Origin: Brachionus koreanus
Taxonomy: Eukaryota > Rotifera > Eurotatoria > Ploima > Brachionidae
Length of the DNA: 64,000 nucleotides
Assembly (NCBI GenBank): GCA_016987375.1
Contig: PJRA01000313.1
Coordinates: 1,929,992-1,993,991, forward strand
Direction: 5' to 3'
Of the stretch, positions 1 through 12,590 are shown in pieces. The position numbers and the translations under genes are program-made. Every line of letters starts with the position of its first letter. Position 1 is the first letter of the stretch. The notes beneath the pieces were generated by a model. The model ran no database searches and was not told the DNA's origin. It saw only the letters and a program-made list of their open reading frames with translations.

Positions 1-332
1 AGTAGGGCTTTACTAAAAAAAAATCTGGTGGCTAGGGATAAATTCAAATTTTAAAATTCAAAATTATGCTTAGATTAAAATTTAAAAATAGATCAACCGG
101 TTAGGTTAATTAATTTTTATTCATAAATCAATTTCTAAAATAAAAAAAATATTATTTGAAATTAAAAAAAAGCTGATCTTTTTTAAAATATTTTATTTTT
201 TAAAACTAAGTAACCTATGAAATATAAAAAGTTTTTTACTGAAAACTAAAAATATTGCAACTATAATTGTATCAAAATGAATCGGTTTAAATAAATAATT
301 TAACTCATTTTAAAAAGTCCAAGGGACTAAAT

Positions 333-1240
333 TTACTGTTTTTTATCGAGCAAAATTCTGACTAAATTTGAATTTGCCAATTCATTTCTACTTGAATCAT
401 TTAAGCTTAATTTTTTCATTTTATCCTGATATTCTCTTTGTGGTTGAATATTTATTCCATTATGGTAAAATTTTTTGTTGTTTGAATACTTGACCTTATG
501 ATTTGAAGAAGAAAAAGATTCCAAAGAGTTTGAAATGTTCGATTCATCTTTCAAACTGTTCTTGGTTTCAAGTTCACTTAAATCAAGATGACTTTCCACT
601 GTTCTTAATGAACTATCACTATCATTCAAAGTCGAATCTGGTGGTGATTGAATCAAAGTATTAAGGCTCTGTGTGCCTGAACAGACATTTCCAACTATTG
701 AATCGCATGATGGAATTTTTTGAGCCAATCTATAATGAACCGCATCTGTCAGTCTTTTTAAGTAAAATTCTGAATTTTTTAGATTTTTTTCATATTGTGA
801 TTCAATAGTAGCTTCCAATTCACCCATGAAATTCCTTATTGTCAAATGTTCCAAATCTCTAAATGTAATTTTGCTTTTTGTAGTTAATTTTATATATTTG
901 ATTGCTGAATTATCTATTTTGTTCAAAAGATCTACAAATTCTTTTATTGAACAAAGTTTTAAATCAAATTTCAGTCGAACTAATTTAACAAAAAAAACAT
1001 TTTTTCTTAAGGATTTTTTAGAACATATTGATCTTAATTTGGAGAAGTCTAATTCATTCGTATCCTTTAACAAAGTGAGCAAAGTAATTTTAGTACCAGA
1101 ATCAATCGAGCCATTCAATTTAAGTTCACCAATTAAAGATTTAAAATAATTCATTTTCTCGTTCGTTTTACTCTCTTCATCGAACCATTTGAAAAGAGAT
1201 CGCTGGGTTTCAATGATATTTTTTGAGTCAAAAAGCAATT
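333..1240 (-). CDS. Unrecognised protein, main exon
   Basis: An open frame of 302 codons including stop on the minus strand, K/N/S-rich like other genes here. No family is recognised. Residues rich in basic and acidic groups fill the first half; the second half is Ser/Thr-rich (LESFSSSN, SLNDSSRN) and probably disordered. There is no signal peptide or membrane segment. The frame has no ATG at its upstream end: it opens at a 3' splice site (TTTCTAAATTTAAG at about 1241-1254), so a 5' exon is expected. One candidate is 1418..1289 (ATG, 43 codons plus 1 nt, donor GTAGTT), whose phase matches and would give 345 aa. That exon is antisense to a more coding-like plus-strand reading (see 1298-1584), so I leave it out. 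Confident that the main exon codes, unsure of its start and function. Confidence 0.6.
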
Positions 1241-1297
1241 CTTAAATTTAGAAAATGAAAAAAAAATTTTTTTTACTGGCTAAACTACCTTTATGAC

Positions 1298-1584
1298 ATG
1301 TGCACAAAAGACTGCCAACTCGCTTTAGGAACAAAGGTGACAAAATTTTGCTTTGCAAAAATGAGACGAGTAAGTCTTGAAAAAGATAATGCTGTGATGA
1401 TTCGTGGACGATGCACATTTTTTTTAATTATTTTTTAATTCTTTATTCTGATTGTTAAAAATCTTTAAAAATGATTAAAGCTTAAACTTTTTTATTTTAG
1501 ATTTGTGAAAGCAAAGGGTTTTTGAATGCAAACACTTTGCTAGACAAGCAAATCAATTGTAACAAGTCTAAAAGCATGAACTAG
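1298..1584 (+). CDS. Possible two-exon Cys-rich micro-protein
   Basis: Exons 1298..1369 and 1501..1584 (intron 131 nt, phase 0) give 51 residues: MCTKDCQLALGTK... through CFAKMRR, then ICESKGFLNANT..., ending KSKSMN. The donor is the strong CGA|GTAAGT and the acceptor is TTTTTATTTTAG. Codons start mostly with purines, as expected of coding DNA, and AATAAA lies at about 1909. Five cysteines and many lysines, but no recognised motif. It could instead be the last two exons of a longer gene, or chance. It is antisense to a possible 5' exon of the neighbouring minus-strand gene, and the two readings compete for 1298-1369. Inference only. Confidence 0.35.
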
Positions 1585-2301
1585 TATGCATTTTTGTTAC
1601 GTTTTAGACTGAAAAAGTTGAATTAAAAAAAATTAAATATACGATGATGAAAATATCAGACAAACTTGTTGGCATTAACTAATTTAAATAGTGGTCAAAT
1701 TTAATTTTTTTCATGAATTTTTTTTAAATTACAGTTTACCCTAACAAATAGGTGTAAACTCAATGTGATCAATACGCATCATTTTTAAAAAAGACTGTTT
1801 CTAGCAACAATTAATATTTCATTCAAAAATTAAAATTAACCTGTTTTATTATTGTAAATTTTAGAATTTGAATAATGAAGTGCATTAGAATGTAAAATTT
1901 TTGTATGTCATAAATAAAAGATCTAATTATTTTAATACTTGTTAAAAGTATAAAAATATTTTTTCAATTCAAATAAAAATTGAAAAAATATTTTTAAAAA
2001 CTGAAATAAAATTCGATTAAAATAAAAAAAAATTAAAGAATAAAAAGGCTTTATTTTTATAAAAGTTGATAATGAAAATTACATAATATAATTTTAAGAT
2101 TTTGAAATTAAAAATACATTTTTATGAACACAAAATAAATTGGTGAGTAAAGAAATATCAAAAAAAATTAAAGAATTCCTTTAATTGGAATGAAAAAACA
2201 TTTGAATTAATATTGTTATCTTTCTTAATTAAAGCATTTTTATAAATTAACACCTAATTATTTACAATCTATAAAGAGTCAAAAAAATCAATCAACAAAT
2301 T
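1585..2301. other. Gene-free AT-rich spacer
   Basis: No further open frame with splice context was seen. It carries poly(A) signals: AATAAA near 1909 for a plus-strand transcript, and T-rich sequence that could serve as 3' UTR of the M6 gene transcribed leftward. Confidence 0.5.
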
Positions 2302-3231
2302 TTATAAGTCATTTCTTTTTCTACTTGCTGCGGCTAGTTCACATCTCAATTCTAATTCTTCTTTAATAGCCTCCTCATAGTCTTTTAGCTTTATACCATC
2401 TTTTATGTGCGCATAGTTGGCAACTAAACAGCACAAATAATGAACCATTCCTAGGGCAATCAACGCACTAGCAACAAATGAAGCAATGTACAAAGGACCT
2501 GCTTCTTTTCCCTTAAATTATAAAATTTGACTTGGAATTAAATTACAAAATATTTTTACTTGGCTACAAAATGAAATCAATTCGAGCGAACAAATTGACA
2601 TTTTATTCTCAAATGAATAGATACCATAATTTTTTAGTGATATGCATTCGTCCAGTTTTTGTATTGAATGATTTTCAATTTGAGTGGTTTTGATTTCACA
2701 GTTTTTCATAAGCATATAATAGCCAACTATTGGCACCACCAAAATAACTGTGATACCTGACCATGCTAGAAACAATAAATAAACTACTACTGTAAAAAAG
2801 CCTGTTGATATTCGTCCTCCTAAACGAGATCTAAATCCTGTATAAATCTGTGTCCTAGTGGCTCCAGTCGCCAGACACCCGACGATCAAAAGTATAATTG
2901 CTAAAGAACACATTACAGTTGAAATTATGATGACCATTGTTTGGATTGCGCGAGCTGATTCCATCTGAAATTCGAGTTTAAAAGCTGAATCCAATGCCTG
3001 AATGGTGATTGCCAAAGCTCGATACAGACATCCACAAAAGACGCCTGTGCCGCATATTGTAATAACTGTTGCTATAATCGATGCAAAAGGACATCTACCA
3101 ATCCAAGATGTGGTCGGTGGTGTGAACATATTTTTGTCGTCAAGAGCATCATTGCTTCCATTCATATTTAGTGTATTTTGTTGTAGCCATAGCGCTTTAC
3201 TTTGATCCGCAAATCGGCTCGAATCGTCCAT
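2302..3231 (-). CDS. M6: M6/PLP-family proteolipid (neuronal membrane glycoprotein M6-like)
   Basis: Two exons, 3231..2560 and 2511..2302 (intron 49 nt, CAA|GTAAAAATA...TTTAAG|GGA, phase 0), giving 293 aa. The family (PLP/DM20, GPM6A/B, insect M6) consists of four-pass membrane proteins of neurons, glia and epithelia. Visible signs: the RCPFASIIATVIT start of TM1 after a 40-residue cytoplasmic N-terminus, then GVFCGCLYRAL, TM2 at about residues 95-120, a basic loop, TM3 at about 145-170, an extracellular loop with paired cysteines, and TM4 (IASFVASALIALGMVHYLCC) in exon 2. Length is close to vertebrate M6 (about 280 aa). The C-terminus is charged and lacks a recognised motif. AATTTAAAG lies just before the start ATG, so a 5' UTR splice is possible. 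Confidence 0.85.
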
Positions 3232-3634
3232 ATTTTCTTTAAATTTATATTCTTTTATTATTAATAAAATAAAAAATTAATAAATAAATATTACTCATTG
3301 TATGGTTGTAGTCATATAAATTGAAATTTTTAAATCTAAAAAATTAATTATTATAAAAAATGAGGTACTAAATTGAAATATTATCAAAAAAAAAATACTC
3401 AGATAAAGAGAAAATGCAAATAAAGTAATTCTTTTTGCTTTAATTTATTGTTTTTCCATGCCCGATTGAAACAAATTTCAATTAGTATTTTTTTATTGAC
3501 TAGTAAAGTTTGCCACACGAAAAATCAAACATTTTATACAGAAAAAAAAACTACATTTTATCATTTAATTATTTTCTTTTTTGTAGAACTAAAAAAATCG
3601 AAAACAACTTTTGGGAATGAGGGCCTTTAGTTAT

Positions 3635-3776
3635 TTATTGATTAAATGTTAAAAGTCTATACAAAACAATTATAAAACTTGCTAAATTGATCGCCAAAGT
3701 ATGCCATTTGGATAGAAACGGATCTTTTCTAAATGTAGCCCCAAGTTGTTTAACATTAAAAGTATATTTCAATGTC
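3635..3776 (-). CDS. Orphan terminal exon, hydrophobic C-terminus
   Basis: A 142-nt stretch opens after a good 3' splice site (AATATTTTGCAG) and runs to a TAA stop, adding 46 residues. It begins TLKYTFNVKQLGATF and ends with a membrane-like segment (LAINLASFIIVLYRLL) and TFNQ. Codon positions look coding. The exon needs two bases from an upstream exon to keep phase; I could not find that exon between 3777 and 8400. The family is not recognised. It may be the end of a membrane protein with long introns, a remnant, or chance. Confidence 0.35.
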
Positions 3777-6700
3777 CTGCAAAATATTAATTAAAAAAAA
3801 TCACATTGACCGTAAAAATTAATTTATGACTAATGGTTAAATAACTAGAAAAAAGACAATTGAAGTATTTTTTAGCATATTTATTAGTGATTAGTTTTCA
3901 AATAGTTTTAAATGAACCCTTAATCTTACATTTTATTTTTAGCTTTAATCATTTGAAAAAAAGACATATGTGACCTTATTTAAAATTCTTTTTTTTTTAA
4001 ATAAATATATTTTATTAAAATTTTTTATTCTAATCTTTATAGATTTGAAATTTTAAATGAATTTTGAAAACAATTTAACCTCATTAAGGCTTTGAAAAAA
4101 CCACTATCTAAATTTTAGAGCATCTAATCATTTTGTTTAAAAAAAAATCCAATCGTGTGAGAAATAAAAAAAAAGTTGGAATAGAGTATAGAAAAAAATT
4201 GATTTTTAAATTCGTAATAAAGAAAAATATCTAAGTTTGATCACATGCTCACAGAAAAAAACATTAAATAGATTTAAAAATCAGAAAATTAGTTTACTAC
4301 AAAATCTCAATTATGGTTTCCTATTTATTTATTTATGCATTAGGTTATAAAAACTTGTATTTTTGTTTTTTCTAATACCAAAATTCTAGGAGCTTTCATT
4401 CAATCAAATAAAATATACAAAGTTTGATCAATATTAATCAAAAATAATATCTATGAAATTTAATACTTTAACGATAATATGAACTAAATTTTGAGAGTTG
4501 TTGGTTATCTTGGTGGTGAGAAAAATGGCAGAAAATTGACGTCTGAGTTTTTTAACTAACAACTGCCCCTGAATAAATAGCTACAAAATCTATTTAAATT
4601 ATTTAATTAAGAGAATTGAAAGTCCCTCGACAAACTGAAGATATATTTTAGATAGTACTGTTATAAAGCATTTTAATTCATCAGAGATGCCATATCACGT
4701 AAAAATTGGATGTGTCTAAATTATGACAAACAATTACTCTAGTATTTTTGGTTGCGCATTGACTAACATAACACAGAATTTTAATATTTTTTTAGGGCAA
4801 CTGAATCTAATCAAATTTTATTTTAAATTATGCTAAGTCGACGCACAACTAAAGCTTAAATAAACCCTAAGCTAGAAGATTTAGATTTTTAAAGGTATTC
4901 GTCGCCAATTTTTCAAAATTGGACATACTCAAATACAAAGACTTAATTTTGTTATTAAGGTCAAATAAAATTGAACTAAAAACTAATTTATGATAACTTT
5001 TCTAATAAATTATTTGACGCACTGGTCATACTCGAATTATTTTGTAAAGGAAATAATTCGCATATGGATATTTAATATTGAACACATGCTGCTAGTATTT
5101 GTGTCTTAAAATTCGAAAATAATAAATACTAAATTTTGACGGATTTAAAAGATTCCTTAGATTTCGAGTTAATTAATATTAAAAAAAATTTTTCCCAATG
5201 ATGTGTTTAATTTAGTGAAATTTATTTATATTACTACTGTTATATTCATAAGGAAAAAGTTTTTATGAATTTTCTATTTAGAAAAATAAATAACTACTGA
5301 CCATTGATAATTTTGGTTATTTTGTTTGTAGTTATTTTATATTGGAGGCTAAAATTTTTTTTAAAATTTACAAAAATTAAGATTCGAAAAAAGATTAGAT
5401 TGTCAAAGGAACAATAAATTTGAGTTATTACTTGAAATAATCGAGGATTAAATGTCTCAATTTAACTTGTTAATGTATTAAATACTCAATTTGAAATCTA
5501 ATATTTTTCGAAATAATTTTCAAATATTTTTTAATTTATACCCTTAAACTAGCTTATTAAAATTTTGTCGAAATTAACCAGTGTAAAAATATAAAACAAA
5601 ATAAAAATAGTTTTTTTAACCCTTTAAAAATTGGCATTTTACAGTTTCATTAAACAAAAATGATCATTATTTTGAAACAAAACATTTTTTCTTTTTTCTA
5701 TTTTGATTTGAGTCTATTCTAATTTACAAGATTTATAGCCGCAGAGAAATATTCTAGCATTAATTATTTCAACTGATCCGAATAGTAAACATGTAAAAAG
5801 TGATTTATTTTTCATTCTCATGCTTTTAAATAAATGACTAATAATTTTTTTTTTAATTTTAAAATTATTTTATCTAATAAAGATTTTTTCAGTTTGATTT
5901 TTTTGGCTATTTTCAAATTTAAAAAATAATTAACTAAAGTCCTAATGACTGATAAATTGTTGATAATTCAACTAAAATTAATTGAAAATTAGCTATTTAA
6001 ATTTGCCGATCATGAATAATTATTTAAAAAGCATTAAATTATTTGCGGATAATTTAGGGCATCATTAGAGTCATTTGGACAAAAAACTTTGATTAAAAAT
6101 AAAAAATAGAAAAATATGAAAATAAATGAATAGCTTTTTTATTTGGCGTTTGTTTCATGATTAAATACTAATCTTCTCTTGGAATAAAAAATATTTAAAA
6201 AAAAATTCAAATAAACGATTGGGAATATGACGCTACATATAATCAATAATTGATATTAGTGTCAAAAAAATTTACATACCGGAATATTATTTTATAATTT
6301 TTTACTCTTTTAGAAAATTTGAAGCATAGCTTTTGCAATAATCGTAAATTCTATGTTTTTGATTTTTTTGGTCTGATAAGAAGAAATTCTTTTAAGAGCC
6401 ATAGACAAGAATCACTAGCACTTCCTCATACATCAGTTTAAAACCTGTAAGCTTTACATTAGGAGCCTGGGTTCCATATTTAAAAATAAACAAACATTAA
6501 AATTCTTGACTCAAGTACAAAAAACAGCTACAAAACTTGATTGATTTTACTGGAACTTAACATTTTTAAGACAGATTAAAAAACTTCATTGATTGAAATA
6601 AAAAGCTAAAAATCTTTATTGTAATTTTTAGAAAATGAATTAATTTTCATGTTTAATTTATCTTAATAACTTTATTTGAAATTTTTATGAGAAACCAGCC

Positions 6701-8401
6701 GGGCTTAAAAAGAATTGTTAACAAATGGTATCAGTTTTACTAGTAGTGCAATAAAACTTTTGAAGACTACATAACAAAAGGCTGGTCTGAAAAATAAACT
6801 CATAATTCGCAGAGACTCATAATTTGTTAACAAATTGCTGTTAAAAAAATATGAAACAGTTTATTCATTGAATATGTATTGGTGTGCAAACAATCAATAG
6901 ATTCAAAGCGGCCATTGAGCAATAAGTCTTTGAAATGGTGAGAATCAAAATTGCCAAAGCCTAACAGCTAATAATGCAAAACTCTTTTGAGCGTTAATAT
7001 AGATTTAAATATTTTTACTGGAGATACTCTTGTAGTGGTATACTAGGTTTTTGATTATTTTCTATTTAGGCGTCTAGTTGAAAAAAAGATTAAGTTTGAT
7101 CTAGTTATTGGCTTTGCAAAAAATACTAAAAATAAAAAAATAAGCTTGATTAAATTTTATGATATAAATTTTATGATTGATTATTCAACCAAAAACATTT
7201 TAATTTTACGATTAAACAAAGATCAAAGAGAAAAAAAAATTTCGATAAAAAATTATTTTTACCTGAAGCGTTAACACAAAAATTAGTAATTTGTTTAAAT
7301 AAAAAAGGTTTTTTATTCTAAAAATTTATTATTCAAAACAATATTAGTTTTTAATTAAAGCATATATTGTGTAAGAAATTTAACAATCAAATTTTGTATT
7401 TTCTATTTTGAAAAAATTAAAAACTCTAATCTTAAGAAGATTTGGCTTTGTCAAGTGTTATTTTCAAAGTATTTGATTATTAAAGTTAAAAAGTTCTAAT
7501 ATCTTTAGTTTTAATTTTTTTAATTTTCACTTAGTTTTTGTTAATTTCATAAGTAAATGTATGAAATCAAAAATTTTTAAGATTTTAACTTTTGAAATAG
7601 TATGCTTGTCTCGTTGAAAAGAATTAACAATAGCATGACATCAAATAAAGGATTAAATTTAAATATCGCTCCATTATCGCATAGTTAATTTTTTGACATA
7701 ACAAAAAAAATAAATATTTTGAAAGTGTTATCTTTCGTATTTTTAATTCAGATTAAAATATTTCTACTGCTTTCTAGAGTTTCTAAAAAATATTATTAAC
7801 ACTGCTTATCTAGAAGAAAAAAAATTAGATAGCAACAAATTGGTTTAAATCAGGATTAGCTAAAGATTTTTCAGCATTAGGTGCAAGTTTTAACTAAGCA
7901 AAAAGTAAATAAAATTTCAATAATAAAATTAAAAATTCATGAACTATCTAGGTCACATGATTTGCAAATATTTGAAGATGTATCGAATAATTTTCTATAG
8001 TTCAAAAAAAGTTTATGAACGGATGAACGATTTTTTAGATAAATTAGATACTTTATTCGTATCAAAAAGAAGTTTATAGTTCTTAGAATTTTGATCAATA
8101 TGAGAATAAATAATTTAAAGTGGCTAAGACAAGATTTTTATTTGAAGTGGCATCCAGTTAAATAGGCTTTATGCGAAAATTATTCACTATATAAATAATT
8201 TTCATTTATTTTAAAATTTGTAAATCATGCATTCAAAAGATTAGTATAATTTTATTATTAGTTTAAGCAAGCCAAATTTTCTTTAATATCAATTTTAATA
8301 TTTTCATAAAAAACACCTTTATAAGCATAAACTAAAATATATACACAGAAATTATAAATTAAAAATTATTTCGACTATTAGAGCCATATTTAGTATAAAG
8401 A
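3777..8401. other. 4.6-kb region without a convincing gene
   Basis: Extremely AT-rich, full of A and T runs. The upstream exons of the terminal exon at 3635-3776 could lie here, but none was convincing. A 34-codon minus-strand stretch near 6380-6480 was examined and not accepted. Presumably it also holds the promoter of the harmonin gene at its right end. No transposon ends were seen. Confidence 0.5.
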
Positions 8402-11400
8402 ATGTCATCGTCCAATGGTAGCAAAAGGGGCGCTGAGAATTCAAACCAAATAGCTCACGTGCTTAATAAAGATAAAAAACATTTATCCGAACATGGACAA
8501 AAATTGTTCAATGCCATAAATTGTTTGCTTGAAGACACCGAACAATTGGAGCTCACTCAAGCGTTGTTCAAATACCAAAAAGATCATAACGTGTTCACTC
8601 TAGTGCGATGCTGTCGAGAGCTCTTTGACACTCCAAGAAAAAAAAGTCTGATGCTTTTCATGAGACCAGTAATTCCAGTCAAAGATAGATTCCACTACGA
8701 TGAGTACTACAAGCTTTTTTTTCCCGAAGAATTTTCACATGACGTCAAATCTATATTTGCAGATTTGATACCCAAAGATCTCTTGGAAAAAACACTAAGA
8801 AAAGCTGACGAAAAAAAAAAAAATTTCCTAGATAAAGAGAGCAAAGAAAAAGTGGAAGCAATGAAAATGCTGGAAAAAGTCAATCAAGATTTAAATCTAG
8901 ATTTAATTAAACTAAAAGAGAGCTTAGACAAAGAAGAAAAATCATTAAAATCAGATGATAATCAGCCAAAACTTTCAGAAGAGCAAAAAAATTGTATACA
9001 AATAGCCGGATTTCGAATTATTGATCTCGAGCCTAAAGAGGACGAATCACTCGGCTTTGATGTATGCATGGGTCCAACCGGAACTTTCATTATGATTTCT
9101 TATGTTGAACCAAACAGCTTGGTTGAAAAATTAGGTATGCTCGTGGGCGATGAATTGGTTAGTGTCAATGACATATCATTTAAAATGATCGATTTAGATC
9201 AAGCAATTGAAGTAGACATTTATTTTGTCTCTGTTTTGAAATAAATCATAATTTTTTTTTAAGTACTTGAGTACAGCTCCCACATTAAGAATAGTTCTTC
9301 AAACTAGTGGTTTCATGCCAGATAATAGTAATAAGCTAGAGTCTAGTTCTGGTTTATCTCAATTGACCGATCATTCATCCAATTTTGATTTTAAAAATGA
9401 ATGGAAAAATTCGTTTGGTCTAAAAGCAAGTCCACCGTCAGACTCTAAAACGAGTTTGAAACGTTTTATCAGAAGAGTAGGAATATTTTCAAAAATTTTA
9501 CTCCAATTATCTAAAATTTAATATTAGATAAAATAAATTAAAATAAATTTTTTTAAGGTCATATTGAAACTAAATTCAGAGGAAAGTGATATTGGATTCA
9601 AAATAAGAGGTGGTTTTGAAAATTCACTAGGAATTTTCGTTTCTCATGTTAAGAAAAATTCATCAGCCGATTTGATCGGACTAAAGGTATCTTGAAAAAA
9701 ATTTTTTAATTTAATTAGAAAATATTGTTAGTTTGACGAGATTTTAAACGAAAAAAATAAATTTTGAGAATCAAAAGAGTTAAATTTTTTTACCACATTT
9801 ACTAGAGCTTTCAGTGCTGTTAATTATTTGACTCATTTGAAAAATTTTTAAATCCTCATATCTTTTGAATAGATTTTCAAATAAATATATCGTTTTTGAA
9901 TTATGTAGATTTTAAAATTTTCTTTAAAAAATGATATTACTTTATAAAATTCTTTTAGTTTTTTTATACAAAATTTATGAATTAAAAAAACCTGAAAAGA
10001 TGCTTGGTGCTTCTAGTGTTAAAAAAAATTACTTAATATTAATATTGAGCTTTATTGTATCAATAGTTCCAGAGTGCATTACTATGATCCCATACGTCTA
10101 GCAGCTTGTTAGTATTTAATATTGTGTAAATTATTAGACATAGTTATGAAGAAATTCAGACTTAAAATTTATTTATTTTGTTACTATTTTCTTTATTATT
10201 TGTTTTTGTATAGAAGTGGCCCTTTATGATTAGTTATCATTCAAGTTCTTTTCTTTATTATTTTGTGTTATAACCGCTCTACCAGATCCTAATAGATCCG
10301 GAAAAAGAAATAACTCTAGGGTCTATAACATAAGCAATAGTTCTTTGTCTATTTGTTTGGTGAAGTATCTTCGTGGGCACTTATTTTCTTAAAAGAAATT
10401 CTTAACTCAGAAAAATGCTTGAAAAATACATTTAAAAATTAATTTTGGAACAAAAAACAAAAATCTTAGATTAAAAAAACTTTTTTTCTAATGGTCAAAA
10501 AAATGTTCTGCAAAATGTATCAACTGACACAAAATTTGTATCACCCAAAATTAGTCTGTGCAAAAACTGTGCAATTGTGCAAAACAGTGTAAGCATTAGG
10601 AAATTATTAAAATTAAATTGCAGAGGTTTTACACAAACTAAATTTGGGTGATACAAACCTTGTATCATCTGATACATTTTACAAAACAATTTTTGGATCC
10701 CTTGAAAAAAAATTTTTTTAATTTAAAAAATTTTTAAAATTTTTCTTTTTGTATTTTGTTTCAAAATTCACAATGCCCTTTAAAAATAAGTAGATAATTT
10801 AGCTAACTAAATATTTTAAAAATTTAAGTTTTATCTATTCAATAAATTATATGGGTAAAATTGTTCGTTTAAGGTATGTGATCAAATAATGGAAGTAAAT
10901 GGTCAAATATTTTCCCGTATTTCGCTCGAAGACGCTCTTCTAATACTAAAATCGAGCTTTATAAATCACAAAGCGACAAAAATGCCTATTAAAATTACCG
11001 TTAGGTACTTAAGCAAGTTGCCAATGTTGGAAGTGATAAAATCGAACAAAGACAGCGTAACTAGCATTGATAAGTCATTTGACTATGATATTGGTGTTCA
11101 TTTGGACAATAATTATCAGAGCGAATTCTTGGACCGATTGAGTCATTTAAAATACGACCATCAACTAGTCAAAAGTGTCGACCATTTTAGATTATTTAAA
11201 TATTTTCTTAAACTTTACATCGAAAAAAAAATTAGTATCCAATATCTGGTATATTTGTTACTAAATAGAATTGAAATAGATAAAAATAGTTTATTAGAAA
11301 ATGAAAAAATAACTAAAATGATTTATAACGATGATTATAGTTATTTTAAAAGAATACTTGAATTCAATCTAAGTGAAGAACCGAACAAGCATTTATATGC

Positions 11401-11639
11401 TGAAAATATAAGATTTTTGAATGATGATTTTAAAAATGGGTTCATAGTAAGATCTACAGAAGTTTTGAACGATTTAAACATTAATCATTCGAAAAAGTTC
11501 AATAAATTTGAGAATACTGATTTGAAGGTAAATTTACATTAATTTTAAAAATAAAATGTTCATATTTTTTTTTCTAAAGGTTTTACTGAAAAGAAAAATT
11601 TTTTCGAGAAGCATGGATTGTTTGAATCAATTATTTTGA
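8402..11639 (+). CDS. USH1C: Harmonin-like PDZ scaffold protein
   Basis: Five exons: 8402..9211, 9264..9476, 9558..9686, 10874..11527, 11580..11639; all joins are phase 0 and give 621 aa. Harmonin is an actin-linked scaffold of stereocilia and microvilli that binds cadherin 23, protocadherin 15 and USH1G tails. Visible: harmonin N-terminal five-helix domain at about residues 30-125 (LFNAINCLLEDTEQL, RELFDTPRKKSLM), a charged helix 130-200, PDZ1 at about 202-290 (loop ESLGFDVC, split by intron 1) and PDZ2 at about 340-425 (loop DIGFKIRGG, then DQIMEVNG). The last 200 residues have no PDZ3 and are unrecognised. The final exon codes only 19 residues ending in NQLF. Intron 3 (1187 nt) contains an inverted-repeat element. 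The joins are inferred from splice sites and phase; the family call is firm. Confidence 0.85.
10493..10700. repeat. Palindromic inverted-repeat element (MITE-like) in harmonin intron 3
   Basis: Two arms of about 75-95 nt face each other: the left arm (about 10493-10585) reads ...AAAATGTATCAACTGACA...TTTGTATCACCCAAA...; the right arm (about 10610-10700) is its reverse complement with roughly 15% differences, sharing TTTGTATCACCC and AAAATGTATC blocks. A short unpaired centre separates them. No coding capacity. Foldback MITEs look like this; target-site duplication is not clear. Confidence 0.6.
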
Positions 11640-12590
11640 TATCTTATTTATGACACTTTTAGAAAAAATTTTTTGACTAGTGTTGTAAACAAATTTTGTT
11701 ACAATAGATTTAACATGTTTTTTTAAATGATCTAAGTATTTTTAAGTAAATTTTAAAATTAGTGCTAGATATTTTTTAAAATAAATTTAAATATCGAATT
11801 GACTATTTTTTAAACTTTTGATTTGTTTAATTATATAAGAACCAAAAATTAGCGTCTAAATAAATATTGTTTTTAATTTTAAATCTCGATATTATGAAAT
11901 CAAAATGCAAATAATACAAAAGTTTTTCCTATCATAAAATATTGAAATTTACTAAAATAAAAAACATTTAAAATATTCCAACAAAGCGCTTCATTCTTTA
12001 TTGCACCTTTTTTTATCTTTAAAAAAATTTTTAATTTTTTAAAATCATCATAGGTTCTTTATCTAAATTGAAAAAGCAAATAAAGCAAAAAAATGGGCAT
12101 GGATGATGAGAATAAAGCTGTTATTTTGTGTTATCTAAAAAAAAATTTATTGTAGCTAGTTAGTAGTCTTGCTGCGACATTCATTATTATTCCATTGTTT
12201 TAAGATAAATAATGTGCTTTATTCGGATTTTTTTTTTAAATTTCAATAAAGTCTTTTAAAATTATCTTTGACGATGTCAAAATAGAACAGTGAATATGTT
12301 TTTTTAAATTTTTTTATTGATTGATTGTTTAATAATTAGAGAATATTTTTTATTTTTATGATAAATTTCAGAAATTGAAAAGATTATTTTCTAAAGTTTT
12401 TAATTATAACTTATGTTATTTTCATGCATAAATAAAACAAAATATAGAAGTAAGGAACAAATTTATTTATTGATATTTAATATAATCAAATCAGAGAATA
12501 ATTGTGTAAATTGAGGCAAATACCAAAAAAATATTTGCATTGTTACATAAAATTAATTAAAACTTATTCGATCCTGCATGTCTAATTATT
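11640..12590. other. Spacer downstream of harmonin
   Basis: AT-rich, no supported gene. It is the shared 3' flank of harmonin (plus) and the 65-residue gene (minus): ATCAATAAATAAATTTG, seen on the minus strand near 12460-12475, supplies an AATAAA for the latter. Confidence 0.5.

Noticed and set aside
6380..6480. Minus-strand stretch reading APNVKLTGFKLMYEEVLVILVYGS to a stop
   Set aside because: 34 open codons at most, no start, and no partner exon in phase; could be chance in this composition.
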